The notes: generated from the letters alone by a model not told the origin. Shown: positions 17,424 to 26,124, numbered from the stretch's first letter. The stretch is DNA of 64,000 nucleotides from Streptomyces gilvus (GCF_022513565.1 NZ_JAKWBE010000036.1:1-64000); one strand, 5' to 3'. Translations and numbers: made by a program.

Positions 17424-17472
17424 GGGCTCCGGGCTCCGGGCTCCGGGCTCCGGGCTCCGGGCTCCGGGCTCC
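17424..17472. repeat. 7-bp microsatellite GGGCTCC, seven exact copies
   Basis: Seven head-to-tail copies of GGGCTCC in the gap after the ketopantoate-reductase-like gene. Read on the minus strand the array would encode a PGARSPE-type repeat, but no supported gene covers it. A candidate slipped-strand hypervariable site. Confidence 0.95.
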
Positions 17473-17491
17473 GGGGGCATGCTCGCGCGTC

Positions 17492-17675
17492 AGAGCCGGG
17501 TCCTGAGCGCGCCGCTCCCTCGACAGCGCCAGGTCCTGAACATGCCGCTCGCACGACAGCACCGGGTCCGTCAGGGCGCTGGGCGGTGCGGCTCGCGCGT
17601 CAGCGCCAGGTCCCGAGCATGCCGCTCCCGCGACAGCACCGGGTCCGTCACGGCGCTGGGCGGTGCGGCTCCCGC
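17492..17675. repeat. Minisatellite of 33-bp and 44-bp units, about two and a half copies
   Basis: A 77-base composite unit (a 33-base block starting AGCGCCAGGTC and a 44-base block starting AGCACCGGGTCC) occurs at 17525-17601 and again, with about ten changes, at 17602-17675. A diverged extra copy of the 33-base block precedes it at 17492. It fills the rest of the intergenic gap up to the acetyltransferase stop. On the minus strand the 33-base block reads as an 11-residue RxxDxALxRE repeat, but I find no start or context to support a gene. Confidence 0.85.
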
Positions 17676-17683
17676 GAGGCCTG

Positions 17684-18202
17684 TCAGGGTGCCTCGTGCA
17701 GGTCCGTGCGCCAGTCGTTGGACTTGATCGGGTGGCCCTTCGGGTACTCCAGGTCGACCGGGCCGAGGAGGGTGAACCCGGCCCGCCGGCACACGGAGTT
17801 CGACGGGGCGTTGTCCACCTTCGGGAAGGCGTGCAGATAGCGGTGCTCACCGGCCTCCCGGGCGGCGGCCATGACGCCCCGGGCCGCCGCGACGGCCAGC
17901 CCGCGTCCCTGGAACTCGGGCAGGACGCCCCACCCCGCCTCCCAGACCACGCCTTCCCGCCATTCCCGCTCCCAGAAGCCGACGGACCCGACCGTCTCCC
18001 CGCCCTCCGCCGTCACGACCCGGTACATCTGCCCCGGCTCCACCGCGAGGTAGCGGCGGTGGCGCGCGGCGACCTTCTCCTCGCTCTCCGGCCCACCCAA
18101 GTGCTCGGTCATCTCGGAGCTGTTGAGCCTGCGCAACAGCCACAGGTCCCCCTCTCCCCATGGCTCGAGTCGCACCTGCTGCTCCCCGCCCGTGATATCC
18201 AT
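17684..18202 (-). CDS. GNAT family N-acetyltransferase (RimJ/RimL-like)
   Basis: 172 residues. Begins RLEPWGEGDLWLLRRLN, as is common in RimJ/RimL-type acetyltransferases. Motif A is WGVLPEFQGRGLAVAAARGVM near residues 95-115 with the QGRGLA acetyl-CoA pyrophosphate loop. NAPSNSVCRRAGF near 135 is motif B. It is cytosolic; the acceptor amine is unknown. The stop lies just beyond a block of minisatellite repeats. The SDR gene upstream ends 9 bases before this start, so the two are likely co-transcribed. Confidence 0.88.
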   Translation of the reverse strand: MDITGGEQQVRLEPWGEGDLWLLRRLNSSEMTEHLGGPESEEKVAARHRRYLAVEPGQMYRVVTAEGGETVGSVGFWEREWREGVVWEAGWGVLPEFQGRGLAVAAARGVMAAAREAGEHRYLHAFPKVDNAPSNSVCRRAGFTLLGPVDLEYPKGHPIKSNDWRTDLHEAP

Positions 18203-18211
18203 GCCGCCACC

Positions 18212-19195
18212 CTAGGACCCGGGTCTGACAGTCCCCCCGCTCTGGCCAAACGGGCTGTCCGGTTCGGTGCCGGTGAGCGCACGGCTGGCGTCCCACAGAC
18301 GGGCCGCGACCGTCGTGTCGGTGAGGTGGGTCCAGAGCGCTTCCTCGCGGGGCGTGCCCCTCAGACCGAAGTGACGGGGGCCCCACAGTCGCCGTCCGCG
18401 CACGGTGGGGTCGAGGACCGCCCGGACGGCCGGCCAGGCACCGGCGTCCTTGCCCTGGACGAGGAGGGCGGCGGGGGCCGCGCGCAGACGTGCGGCGGCG
18501 GTCACCGCGGGCAGCGCCGGGCGGGCGGGGGTGAGGGCGTCCAGGGCGCCGCCGGGGTGGACCACGACGCTGGTCACCGTACTGCCGTGGGCGCGCAGCC
18601 GGCGGTCGAGTTCCAGGCCGAAGTACATCTGCGCCAGCTTGGAGCGTCCGTAGGTGCGCTGGGGCCGATAGTCCCGGCGGGACTGCAGGTCGGCGAGGTC
18701 CAGCCGTTCCGACTTCGCGGCGAAGCTGCCCACGGTGACGACACGGGCCGCCGGCGCGGCCGCCAGCAGCGGCATCAGGTGGGCGGTGAGCGCGAAGTGG
18801 CCGAGGTGGTTGGTGCCGAACATCAGCTCATGGCCGTCCCCCGTCTCCCGGCGCGGCGGGTCGTCGAGCGCGACCCCGGCGTTGAGGACGACCGCGTCGA
18901 GCTGTTCCGCCTCCAGCGCCCCCGCCGCCGTACGCAGCGACGCCTGATCGGCGAGGTCCAGCCGCAGGGCCCGGACCCGCGCGCCGGGCAAGCGGGACCT
19001 GATCGACTCCAGGGCGGTCCCGGCCTTCGCCGGGTCCCTGCTGCCCAGCACGACGGTGGCCCCGGTGGCGGACAACTGCTCGGCGGCGAAGTAACCGATG
19101 CCCGCGTTGCCGCCGGTGACCAGGAACACCCTGCCCTCGGCGCGCGGTGGGCGGTGGACGTCCCAGGCGGACGGGCTGGAGGACGTGAACGACAT
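18212..19195 (-). CDS. Short-chain dehydrogenase/reductase (retinol-dehydrogenase-like)
   Basis: 327 residues from the ATG at 19195, with AAGGGAG 8 bases upstream. The nucleotide-binding motif is VTGGNAGIGYFAAE (near residues 26-39), NAG at VLNAGVAL (near 104), and the active-site Tyr-Lys is YGRSK (near 181) with the Ser in VTVGSFA (near 157). Size and the NHLGHF motif resemble the RDH/WW-domain oxidoreductase branch, NADP-dependent. The substrate is unknown. It is followed closely by an acetyltransferase gene on the same strand. Confidence 0.88.
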   Translation of the reverse strand: MSFTSSSPSAWDVHRPPRAEGRVFLVTGGNAGIGYFAAEQLSATGATVVLGSRDPAKAGTALESIRSRLPGARVRALRLDLADQASLRTAAGALEAEQLDAVVLNAGVALDDPPRRETGDGHELMFGTNHLGHFALTAHLMPLLAAAPAARVVTVGSFAAKSERLDLADLQSRRDYRPQRTYGRSKLAQMYFGLELDRRLRAHGSTVTSVVVHPGGALDALTPARPALPAVTAAARLRAAPAALLVQGKDAGAWPAVRAVLDPTVRGRRLWGPRHFGLRGTPREEALWTHLTDTTVAARLWDASRALTGTEPDSPFGQSGGTVRPGS

Positions 19196-19410
19196 GAGAC
19201 GGGCTCCCTTGCCACGGATGCTGCGAACGGATGCCACCCACCCTTCCGGCGCCCGCCGACACATCGCCCACCGATCACCGACAGCCGCGCCCCACGGCCG
19301 ACATCCCACCGACAGACCGCTCGGCCGTCTCACCCGGCTCGACAGAGGATGTCGAGAACGGCCCACCGCCTCCTTCCCGGAGGCGGACGGACCACCCGGA
19401 CCGCCCGCCT

Positions 19411-19437
19411 CACCCAGCACCCAGCACCCAGCACCCA
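19411..19437. repeat. 7-bp microsatellite CACCCAG, nearly four copies
   Basis: CACCCAG repeated at 19411, 19418, 19425 and (six bases) 19432, ending immediately before the AAGGAG ribosome site of the VOC gene. Copy changes would alter the spacing between promoter and ribosome site. Confidence 0.9.
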
Positions 19438-19449
19438 AGGAGCCCCGGC

Positions 19450-19890
19450 ATGACGATCCAGCGGATGGACAACGTCCTCATCGTGGTCGACGACCTCGAC
19501 GCCGCCATCGCCTTCTTCGTCGAACTCGGCATGGAACTGGAGGGCCAGGGACCCGTCGAGGGTCCGTGGGTCGAACAGGTCATCGCGCTGGACGGCGTCC
19601 GGCAGGACGTCGCCATGCTGCGCGTCCCGAGCGGACACGGCCGCATCGAGCTGACGAGGTTCCACACGCCGAAGGCGATCACCGCAGAACCGAAGGACGC
19701 GCCGGCGAACACCCTGGGCATCCGTCGCGTCATGTTCGCCGTCGACGACCTCGACGCCACCCTCACCCGCCTGCGCGCCCACGGCGCCGAACTCGTCGGC
19801 GAGGTGGTCCGGTACGAGAACGTCTACCGCCTCTGCTACGTCCGCGGTCCCGAGGGCATCCTCGTCGGACTCGCCGAGGAACTCGGCTGA
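19450..19890 (+). CDS. VOC (glyoxalase/bleomycin resistance) family protein
   Basis: 146 residues from the ATG at 19450 with AAGGAG 7 bases upstream. Two beta-alpha-beta-beta-beta modules are visible: the first starts MDNVLIVVDDLDAAIAFFVELGM, the second IRRVMFAVDDLDATLTRLRAHGAELV. The metal-site pattern of classical glyoxalases is only partly kept: Glu in GRIELTRF and Glu in GPEGILVGLAEEL. The reaction is unknown; family members include dioxygenases, epimerases and resistance proteins. It stands before a broken DHFR-like gene, and the two may once have formed an operon. Confidence 0.85.
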   Translation: MTIQRMDNVLIVVDDLDAAIAFFVELGMELEGQGPVEGPWVEQVIALDGVRQDVAMLRVPSGHGRIELTRFHTPKAITAEPKDAPANTLGIRRVMFAVDDLDATLTRLRAHGAELVGEVVRYENVYRLCYVRGPEGILVGLAEELG

Positions 19891-19917
19891 CGGGCGGCGC
19901 GATGAGTTCGAGGGCCC

Positions 19918-20544
19918 GTGGCGGTCTTGAACGGACGTAGCGGCAGGGTGACCTGTGACCTCGCGATCTCCATCGACGGATACTCGGCGGGGCTCAACCA
20001 GAGCGAGCAGCGGCCGTTCGGCGACGACGGCGGTGACGGGTGGGGCGACCGGCTGCACTCCTGGATGTTCGAAGCGCCCGACGAGAACCAGACCGAGCTG
20101 GGGCGGATGACGGCCGCCAAGGCGTTCGTCATGGGACGCAACATGTTCGGCCCGGTGCGGGGCGAATGGGATCGGGCGTGGAACGGCTGGTGGGGCGAGG
20201 AGCCGCCGTTCCACGCCCCGGTCTTCGTGCTCACCCACCACCCGCGCGAGCCGCAGCCCATGAAGGGCGGGACCACGTTCCACCTCGTCACCGACGGAAT
20301 CGAAGCCGCGCTGGCACGCGCGTGAAGCGGTCGGGGGGGCGACGTGTCCGTGCAGGGCGGTGCGGTCACCGTCGACCAGTACCTCGCCGCGGGCCTGGTC
20401 GACGAGCTGCGGCTGCACATCGTGCCGTTCACGCTCGGCGCCGGTACGCGGTTGTTCGACGGTGTCACCGCTCTGCGCCTCGAGCAGGTGGAGTCCCGGG
20501 CGGCGACCGCGGTCACCCATGTGAAATGTCGCGTGCGGCCCTGA
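19918..20544 (+). pseudogene. Interrupted dihydrofolate reductase family gene (in-frame TGA)
   Basis: The first part (from the GTG at 19918) encodes CDLAISIDGYSAGLNQSEQ ... FVMGRNMFGPVRGEWD ... VLTHHPREPQPMKGGTTFH and stops at TGA 20323-20325. The same frame then resumes with DVSVQGGAVTVDQYLAAGLVDELRLHIVPFTLGAGTRLFDG and ends at 20544. Together they equal one full-length family member and align along their length with the intact gene at 5963-6586. Just around the stop, the other frame reads REAVGG, the expected sequence, so two nearby small deletions (2 and 1 bases, net 3) in CG- and G-rich tracts explain the damage. The distal part has no good ribosome site of its own, so a functional split protein is unlikely. 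Confidence 0.75.
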
Positions 20545-20654
20545 GCGGAGGGCGGTGGTAGGGAACGCCACCGCCCGCACTCCGGTCACCCTCGTTCGTG
20601 TGAACCCCCCGAAGGAACTCGCATCCCAAATTCGAACAGGCGTAGCATTGCGGC

Positions 20655-20999
20655 GTGGCAACGACCTATGACTTCCCCAGTGACCTCCTCGCCGGTCAGG
20701 AGGAGCTGCATCAGGTCCGGGCCGAGCTGTCGGCCCTGCTCAAGCGTCTCCCCTGGTCGGTCGAGCCCCTGGACGGTTTCAGTGACACCGGCGGCTGGCG
20801 CAAGGTGGAGCGGCCCGCCTCCCCGGGCTGGACGCCGGACGAACAGGCCGAGGTCGAGAAGCTCCGCCGCCGTGAGCACGAACTGGCGGTGTTCGTCACC
20901 ACGCACCGCTTCTGGACCGAGGTCGCGACCGACGACCGGGTGGACGCCCGCACCAGGCTGAAGCACGCGCGCGGGGAGAGGGAGACGACGCGGGAGTGA
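20655..20999 (+). CDS. Conserved hypothetical protein
   Basis: 114 residues from the GTG at 20655. It is cytosolic, mostly charged helices: LAGQEELHQVRAELSALLKRLPW near the start and EQAEVEKLRRREHELAVFVTTHRFW in the middle. I do not recognise a named domain, though it resembles small conserved actinobacterial proteins. There is no ribosome site; a TAGCAT hexamer 6 bases before the GTG suggests a leaderless message. A strong terminator follows at 21008. Confidence 0.75.
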   Translation: MATTYDFPSDLLAGQEELHQVRAELSALLKRLPWSVEPLDGFSDTGGWRKVERPASPGWTPDEQAEVEKLRRREHELAVFVTTHRFWTEVATDDRVDARTRLKHARGERETTRE

Positions 21000-21007
21000 A
21001 CGCGGAA

Positions 21008-21032
21008 GACCCCGGCCGAGACGGCCGGGGTC
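21008..21032. terminator. Intrinsic terminator between hypothetical gene and tRNA-Val
   Basis: GACCCCGGCC (21008-21017), a 5-base loop, then GGCCGGGGTC (21023-21032): a perfect 10-bp stem followed by a TC-rich run on the plus strand. It can end the rightward hypothetical gene and the leftward tRNA transcript. Confidence 0.75.
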
Positions 21033-21043
21033 TTCTCGTCCTG

Positions 21044-21115
<72 letters not shown>

Positions 21116-21220
21116 GAGACGAGTCGACAGCCTACCTTGCCGGAGGCAGTGCCCCGCAAACCCGTTTCGAACATCCCGCCCGGTACATCCTGCCCGGTCG
21201 GGGGGATAACCCCACCCCGC

Positions 21221-21239
21221 ATCCGGGAGCGTTCCGGAT
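21221..21239. promoter_or_regulatory. Inverted repeat ATCCGG-N7-CCGGAT upstream of adhesin-like lipoprotein gene
   Basis: A perfect 6-bp inverted repeat with 7-base spacer about 95 bases upstream of the DUF4097 gene. A candidate operator; no cognate regulator is obvious. The rest of the 218-base gap after the tRNA shows nothing else I can name. Confidence 0.3.
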
Positions 21240-21333
21240 CCCCCTGCGGCCCCCCGCTCCGTACGGTCGTAGAGCCTCAACAGTCCGTTGCGGGAAGTCT
21301 TGCGGGACATCCGTCCCAGGGGGAGATCGACTC

Positions 21334-22104
21334 ATGGCCAGTCGCAGCAACGTCGCCCGGGTGGCCCTGGCCGCCGCCGCGGTCACGCTGATCGGGGGCA
21401 CCGCCGCGTGCGGCGCGTCCGCCGGGGACGACAAGACGCCGGACCACCGGACGTTCGGGCTGCAAGGGAAGACGCTCACCGTCGACTCCGACGACTCGGC
21501 GCTGGAGATCGTCGCCGCGGACGGCAACAAGGCGGGGCAGGTCGAGGTGACGCGGTGGTTCCAGGGGACCGTGGCGATCGGCAAGGCCCCCCGGGTGACC
21601 TGGTCGATGAAGGACGACCGGCTGACGCTGCGGATGAAGTGCTCCGGTGTCGTCGCCGACTGCTCGGCCAGGCACCGGATCGAGGTCCCGCGCGGGATCA
21701 CCGTGAAGGTCGAGGACGGCGACGGAAGCGTGCGGGCCCGTGGCTTCGAGGACGCCCTGAGCATTCGTACGAGCGACGGATCCGTGCACGTCAGCGACTC
21801 CACCGGACCCCTGACGCTGCGCACCTCCGACGGATCCGTGCACGCCGACGTCTCCTCCCGGCAGGTCCGGGCCGCGAGCGGCGACGGCTCGCTGCACCTC
21901 ACCCTGGGCGCCGTACCGGACCTCGTCGACGCCGGCACTCACGACGGTTCCGTCACCGTCGCGCTGCCCCGGGCCACGTACCGGGTGACCACGAAGACCG
22001 GTGACGGTTCGGTGGACGTGTCGGTGCCCCGGGACGACTCCAGCTCGCACGTCGTCTCCGCGCGCACCTCCGACGGCAAGGTCACGGTGAAGACCGTGAA
22101 CTGA
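21334..22104 (+). CDS. DUF4097 family beta-strand repeat lipoprotein
   Basis: 256 residues, with GGGGGAG 8 bases before the ATG. Signal peptide with lipobox TAAC, lipidated Cys at residue 26, so it should be anchored outside the membrane. The mature part is a beta-strand repeat: the motif D/T-x-DGSVxV recurs at least six times from residue ~130 on, as in the DUF4097 (putative adhesin) family. The family forms a right-handed beta stack of unknown function; in Bacillus similar domains sit in envelope-stress membrane proteins. A lone gene with no co-transcribed kinase or anti-sigma factor. Confidence 0.87.
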   Translation: MASRSNVARVALAAAAVTLIGGTAACGASAGDDKTPDHRTFGLQGKTLTVDSDDSALEIVAADGNKAGQVEVTRWFQGTVAIGKAPRVTWSMKDDRLTLRMKCSGVVADCSARHRIEVPRGITVKVEDGDGSVRARGFEDALSIRTSDGSVHVSDSTGPLTLRTSDGSVHADVSSRQVRAASGDGSLHLTLGAVPDLVDAGTHDGSVTVALPRATYRVTTKTGDGSVDVSVPRDDSSSHVVSARTSDGKVTVKTVN

Positions 22105-22185
22105 CCGGCCCGTGTGTTCGTCCTTCACGGGTGGGAGAATGAAACCCGGTACCCGCCAGGACGGATGACAGCACGGGAGAGGGAT

Positions 22186-23559
22186 GTGACGGCGACACCT
22201 TCGAAGCCGTACTCGCCGTCGGTGCCACGGGCACACCGCAAGGCGCTCACGGACACCCTCACCCTCCTCGCCCTCCCCCTCGTCGCCGCGCCCGTGCTGC
22301 TCGCCGCGTTCGCCGGCGGCGGCACCCGGCGCTGGTTCGGCGGGCGGGCGGAGAGCCAGCGGGCGGAGGCGCAGGCGGCGAAGGACGCGGCGGCGGCCGC
22401 GTTCTACGAGCTGGACACCGCCCAGCGGGACCTGCGGATCTCCATCGAGACGATCACGGCCGTGGACGACTCCCCCGCCGCCCGGCGGGTCGTCTCCGAC
22501 TTCGAGGCGCTGGGCCGGCGCATCGACGAGGTCAGCCACCGCTACATCGACGCCGTCGACGCCCACGACCTCGACCGCGACGACCTGGAGGCCTCGGCCG
22601 CCGCGCAGGCGCGCACCGAGCTGACCCGGGCCAAGGACGAGCTGGTGAACGTCAAGCGGGAGCTGGAGCGTTTCAGCGACGGCCTCGGCCCGCTCCTCGG
22701 CAAGGCGGAGACCCAACTGGCCCGGCTGGCACCGGCGGTGGAGCGCGCCCGGCAGGGGCTGCTGGCCGCCTCGAACGCCCTGGACGCGGTCCGGGGGTCG
22801 GGCCTGAGGGCGGACGATCTCGCCGCGCGCCTCGCCGCCCTCGGCCCCGAGCTGACCAAGCTCAACCAGGGCGCCGGACAGCACGGCGTCCCGCAGACGC
22901 TGGAGCGGGCCGAGCGGGTGGCCCGGGAGGCCGGGGCGGTACGGGCGGAGGCCGAACGCCTGCCCGAGAAGGCGGCCGAGATCGACCACCGTCTGGTCTC
23001 CCTGCGCACCCGCGCCCAGGCGCTCACCACGCGCGCGGGCCAGGTGGAGCCGGTCCTCAGCGAGCTGCGGCGCCGCTTCTCGGCGGCCTGCTGGCAGGAC
23101 CTGCAGCACGTGCCGGAGCAGGCCGCGGAGAACGTCCGGCAGGCCGAGCTGAAGCTGAAGGAGGCCCAGGCGGCCCGCGACGCCCAGCGCTGGCCGGACG
23201 CCACGGCCCTGCTGTCGACGGTGCGGGCGCTGCTGAACACCACCGACGAGTCCGTCTCGGCGGCCCGGGACCGCCTCCAGCGGCTGAACGCCGTGCAGAA
23301 GGACCCCCAGCAGGAGATCGACAGAACCCGCTTCGCGATCCGGGACGCGCAGCGCCTGGCGATGACGGGCCGGTCCACGCCGGATCCGCGCCACGCGCGC
23401 CCCTTGGACGACTCCGTGGCCCGGCTGGAGAGGGCGGTCACCGCCCTGGAGGGCCGCCACCCCGACTACTGGCACTTCCTGACGGAGACGGAGGCGGTCC
23501 GCCGCACGGTCGCGGACGTGGTCGCGCGGATCCGGGAGGAGCGTGGGGGCGGCCACTGA
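22186..23559 (+). CDS. Coiled-coil membrane protein of unknown function
   Basis: 457 residues from the GTG at 22186, chosen for GGGAGAGGG upstream; an ATG at 22165 is also in frame. One membrane helix lies near residues 28-45 (LLALPLVAAPVLLAAFAGGG), then nearly the whole protein is heptad-rich, Ala/Glu/Arg-rich coiled coil (residues 60-400). No enzymatic motif is seen. It probably lies along or beneath the membrane with the long coil in the cytosol. Coiled-coil proteins shape polar growth in Streptomyces, but there is no evidence tying this one to that role. The N-terminal 25 residues contain SKPYSPSVPRAHRK. Confidence 0.75.
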   Translation: MTATPSKPYSPSVPRAHRKALTDTLTLLALPLVAAPVLLAAFAGGGTRRWFGGRAESQRAEAQAAKDAAAAAFYELDTAQRDLRISIETITAVDDSPAARRVVSDFEALGRRIDEVSHRYIDAVDAHDLDRDDLEASAAAQARTELTRAKDELVNVKRELERFSDGLGPLLGKAETQLARLAPAVERARQGLLAASNALDAVRGSGLRADDLAARLAALGPELTKLNQGAGQHGVPQTLERAERVAREAGAVRAEAERLPEKAAEIDHRLVSLRTRAQALTTRAGQVEPVLSELRRRFSAACWQDLQHVPEQAAENVRQAELKLKEAQAARDAQRWPDATALLSTVRALLNTTDESVSAARDRLQRLNAVQKDPQQEIDRTRFAIRDAQRLAMTGRSTPDPRHARPLDDSVARLERAVTALEGRHPDYWHFLTETEAVRRTVADVVARIREERGGGH

Positions 23560-23583
23560 GCGACCGCCCCCGGTGCAGCCGGA

Positions 23584-24741
23584 CTAGCTGCGGTAGGCGT
23601 AGTACGCCGAGTTCGGGTACGAGGCGATGAGGCTCGACAGCGACCGCCGGTAGGTGTCCGTGTCGTGGTACGTCAGATACGGCACGCCACTGGAGCTGCG
23701 GTACGTCGTCATCATGGTGTGGTCCTTCGACCCGTCCTTGTCGAAGTCCATCTGCAGCACGTCCCCGAGGTCCATCTGGTACGCGTTGGCCAGCGCGGTC
23801 GTCCGCTTGGCGGTCTGCGTGAACCACGACCACTCGTTGACGCCGATCCAGGTGTCGGTGTCACTCGACGTCCCGGAGTTCCAGGTGCCGTACTCCTGGG
23901 TGGAGCTGGTGACCTTCTTCCAGCCGCCCGCGAACAGCGACTGGCTGATGAAGTTGGTGCAGTCACCGCCCATGCCGTTGTACTTGCGGTACGCGGTGTT
24001 GTAGTTCTTCCAGTACTTCTCCGCGTAGGTCACCATCGCCGAGTAGTTGTACGGCGCCGACGTGCCGAGGTTCTTCGGGGCCGCCGGTGCCGGGTAGGTG
24101 ATCGCGGCCCGGGGCGCGTCGATGACGGCGCTCGGGCGGACCTTGGTCGCGGAAGCGGCGGGGGCGGGCTCGTTGACGGGGCGGGGGCCGGTGTCGGTGA
24201 GGCGCTCACCGGTGAGCTGCCAGCCGCCTTCCGCCCCGGCGGTGAAGGTGAGTTCGTGGTGCGCGGTGAAGCCGGTGGTCGCCGGCTCGTCGCCGCGTAT
24301 CCTCGCGTACGTCAGCGTGGTGGTCTCGGTGACCTGGACGGTGGCCGTACGGCCGTGCAGCTTCGCGCTGTTGACGGTGACCTTGGTGTCGGCGGCGGTG
24401 TAGGCCTCGCCGAGGGCGGCGAGCCGCGAGCGGGTGCCGCGCAGCGACGACACCGCCCCGGACTCGGACGTGGCCAGGGCCGACGCCAACCGCACGCCGC
24501 CGGTGGCCTTCAGGGAGGTGCGGGCGGCCGGCTGCGGGGTGTCGAGCAGCGCGGCCGTTCGGTCGGTGAGGACGGCGTCCGCGATGCGGCCGAAGGCACT
24601 CGTGGTGGCCGCGTTGAGGGCGGGCGCCGAGGCGTCGGCCGCGTGGGCCGCGGTCACGGGGAGCAGGGCGGTGGAGAGGGCCACGGCGGCGACTGCGGCC
24701 GCGGAACGACCTCTGGCCGCACGGGTGTTGCTGGGGCTCAC
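23584..24741 (-). CDS. Secreted Amidase_6-domain protein (putative cell-wall amidase)
   Basis: 385 residues from the GTG at 24741, with AGGAG 8 bases upstream. Signal peptide ends near AHA at residue 34. Residues 40-220 are an Ala/Thr-rich region with beta strands. The C-terminal ~160 residues are an Amidase_6 domain: MVTYAEKYWKNYNTAYRKYN, then GGDCTNFISQSLFAGGW with the likely nucleophile Cys, and DHTMMTTY with the likely His, typical of NlpC/CHAP-like papain folds. It should hydrolyse a peptide or amide bond in the wall. It is last in an operon with a deacetylase-like gene and a PBP gene. Confidence 0.85.
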   Translation of the reverse strand: MSPSNTRAARGRSAAAVAAVALSTALLPVTAAHAADASAPALNAATTSAFGRIADAVLTDRTAALLDTPQPAARTSLKATGGVRLASALATSESGAVSSLRGTRSRLAALGEAYTAADTKVTVNSAKLHGRTATVQVTETTTLTYARIRGDEPATTGFTAHHELTFTAGAEGGWQLTGERLTDTGPRPVNEPAPAASATKVRPSAVIDAPRAAITYPAPAAPKNLGTSAPYNYSAMVTYAEKYWKNYNTAYRKYNGMGGDCTNFISQSLFAGGWKKVTSSTQEYGTWNSGTSSDTDTWIGVNEWSWFTQTAKRTTALANAYQMDLGDVLQMDFDKDGSKDHTMMTTYRSSSGVPYLTYHDTDTYRRSLSSLIASYPNSAYYAYRS

Positions 24742-24770
24742 TGGTGCTTCTCCTAGGAGTGGGGGGTGCT

Positions 24771-26072
24771 TCATTTCACGACCGTCGACCAGTCGGGCTG
24801 CTGCGCGGGGTCCAGAGCGCGCAGCTGCGCGAGGGTCTCGGGCTTCTGCACGTCCAGCCAGTCGGCCAGTTCCTTGAAGGACACGCATTTGACGCCCTTC
24901 TTCGTGCAGACGTTCTTGACGACCTGGTCGACGGCCTTCATGTAGATGCCGCCGTTCCAGTCCTCGAAGTGGTTGCCGATGAACAGCGGGGCGCGGCTGC
25001 CGTAGTACACGCGGTCGAAGCCGGCCATGTAGGAGTCGACGGTCTGCCGCTCCCACTGCGGGTAGTCGGCGGAGTTGCCGTCGGTCTCGCCCTCGGACTG
25101 GTTGGCGAGGAAGTTGAAGTCCATCGACAGGCCCTGGTACTTGCCGCCCTCGTACGGCAGCAGTTGCAGCGGGAAGTCCCAGATGCCGTTGTTCTTCTGG
25201 GGCCAGATCTGGAAGCCGCCGGGCGAGGAGGCGTCGTAGCGCCAGCCGTAGCTCTTGATGGCCTTCAGCAGGTTCTTCTGGCCCTCCAGGCAGGGGGCGC
25301 GGCCGCCGGTGACCTCCTTGGTGAACTCGAAGGGGAGGGCGGCGACGTCCTTGAGGCCGGTGTTGGTCTTCCAGTGCTCGACGAACGTGAAGAACTGGTC
25401 GATCTCGCTCTTCCACTCGGCGACGCTCCAGTCGCCGCCGCCCTTCTTGCCGCAGAAGTGGCCGTTGAAGTGGGTGCCGATCTCGTCGCCCTGGAGGTAG
25501 GCCAGGCGCAGCTGGTCCAGGGTGTCGCGGATGTGGTCGTCGGTGGCGTAGTCGATGGCGGCGGAGCCGACCGGGTGCTGGGGCGGGTGGTAGAGCTTGG
25601 CCTTGCTCTTGGGCAGGAGGTAGATGCCGGTGAGGAAGAACGTCATGTGGGCGTCGTACTTCTTCGCCAACTCGCGGTAGTGGGAGAAGAGATGGTCGCT
25701 GCCCTCCAGCGCGCCGTCCCAGGAGAAGACGACGAACTGGGGCGGTTTCTCACCGGGTTTGAGCGGTACGGGCTTCAACTGGCCGGGCTGGGGGCCGGTG
25801 TAGGCGGTGGAGCCGTCGCCGAGGGTGTCGGTCTGTCCGTTCCAGGTCGTCGAGGGGGTGGGGCTGGGGGCGACGGTGGGGGGCCGGCCGGTCGCGGCGG
25901 CGGGCTCGGTGTGGTCCTGGCGGGTCAGGATGAGGGAGGTGGCGACCAGGCAGGCCACGACCAGGAAGGGGGCCAGGGTCATGAACCACAGCCGGGTGGT
26001 GCGGCTCTCGGTCGCTCCGCCGCGCCGGCCGGCGGACGGTTCCCTGCCGGGCATGCGGTCTTCACGGGGCAT
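24771..26072 (-). CDS. CE4-like polysaccharide deacetylase family protein with altered active site
   Basis: 433 residues. One N-terminal membrane helix (residues ~29-48) makes it a membrane-anchored extracellular protein; a Pro/Thr-rich linker follows. The NodB-like domain starts with PPQFVVFSWDGALEGSDHLF near 112-131, where classical CE4 enzymes have TFDDG: only the second, metal-binding Asp is kept and the first, catalytic one is Trp. The metal-binding HxxxH is kept in GTHFNGHF near 200. The C-terminal half (LPFEFTKEV onward) is longer than usual. It might bind or modify peptidoglycan or another glycan. It is between the PBP and amidase genes and co-oriented with both. The start at 26072 has no strong ribosome site. 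Confidence 0.8.
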   Translation of the reverse strand: MPREDRMPGREPSAGRRGGATESRTTRLWFMTLAPFLVVACLVATSLILTRQDHTEPAAATGRPPTVAPSPTPSTTWNGQTDTLGDGSTAYTGPQPGQLKPVPLKPGEKPPQFVVFSWDGALEGSDHLFSHYRELAKKYDAHMTFFLTGIYLLPKSKAKLYHPPQHPVGSAAIDYATDDHIRDTLDQLRLAYLQGDEIGTHFNGHFCGKKGGGDWSVAEWKSEIDQFFTFVEHWKTNTGLKDVAALPFEFTKEVTGGRAPCLEGQKNLLKAIKSYGWRYDASSPGGFQIWPQKNNGIWDFPLQLLPYEGGKYQGLSMDFNFLANQSEGETDGNSADYPQWERQTVDSYMAGFDRVYYGSRAPLFIGNHFEDWNGGIYMKAVDQVVKNVCTKKGVKCVSFKELADWLDVQKPETLAQLRALDPAQQPDWSTVVK

Positions 26073-26124
26073 GCGGTGCTCATTCTGCGAGGGGGGTGGG
26101 GGGTGTGGTGCGCGGGCCCGGGGG

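Noticed and set aside
17571..17792. A small minus-strand frame reading DPVLSRERHARDLALTRE repeats
   Set aside because: It is produced by the minisatellite and overlaps the acetyltransferase end; no start context or family.
20344..20544. The second half of the DHFR-like gene as a separate small gene
   Set aside because: It begins mid-domain and continues the first half in frame; a single damaged gene is the simpler reading.
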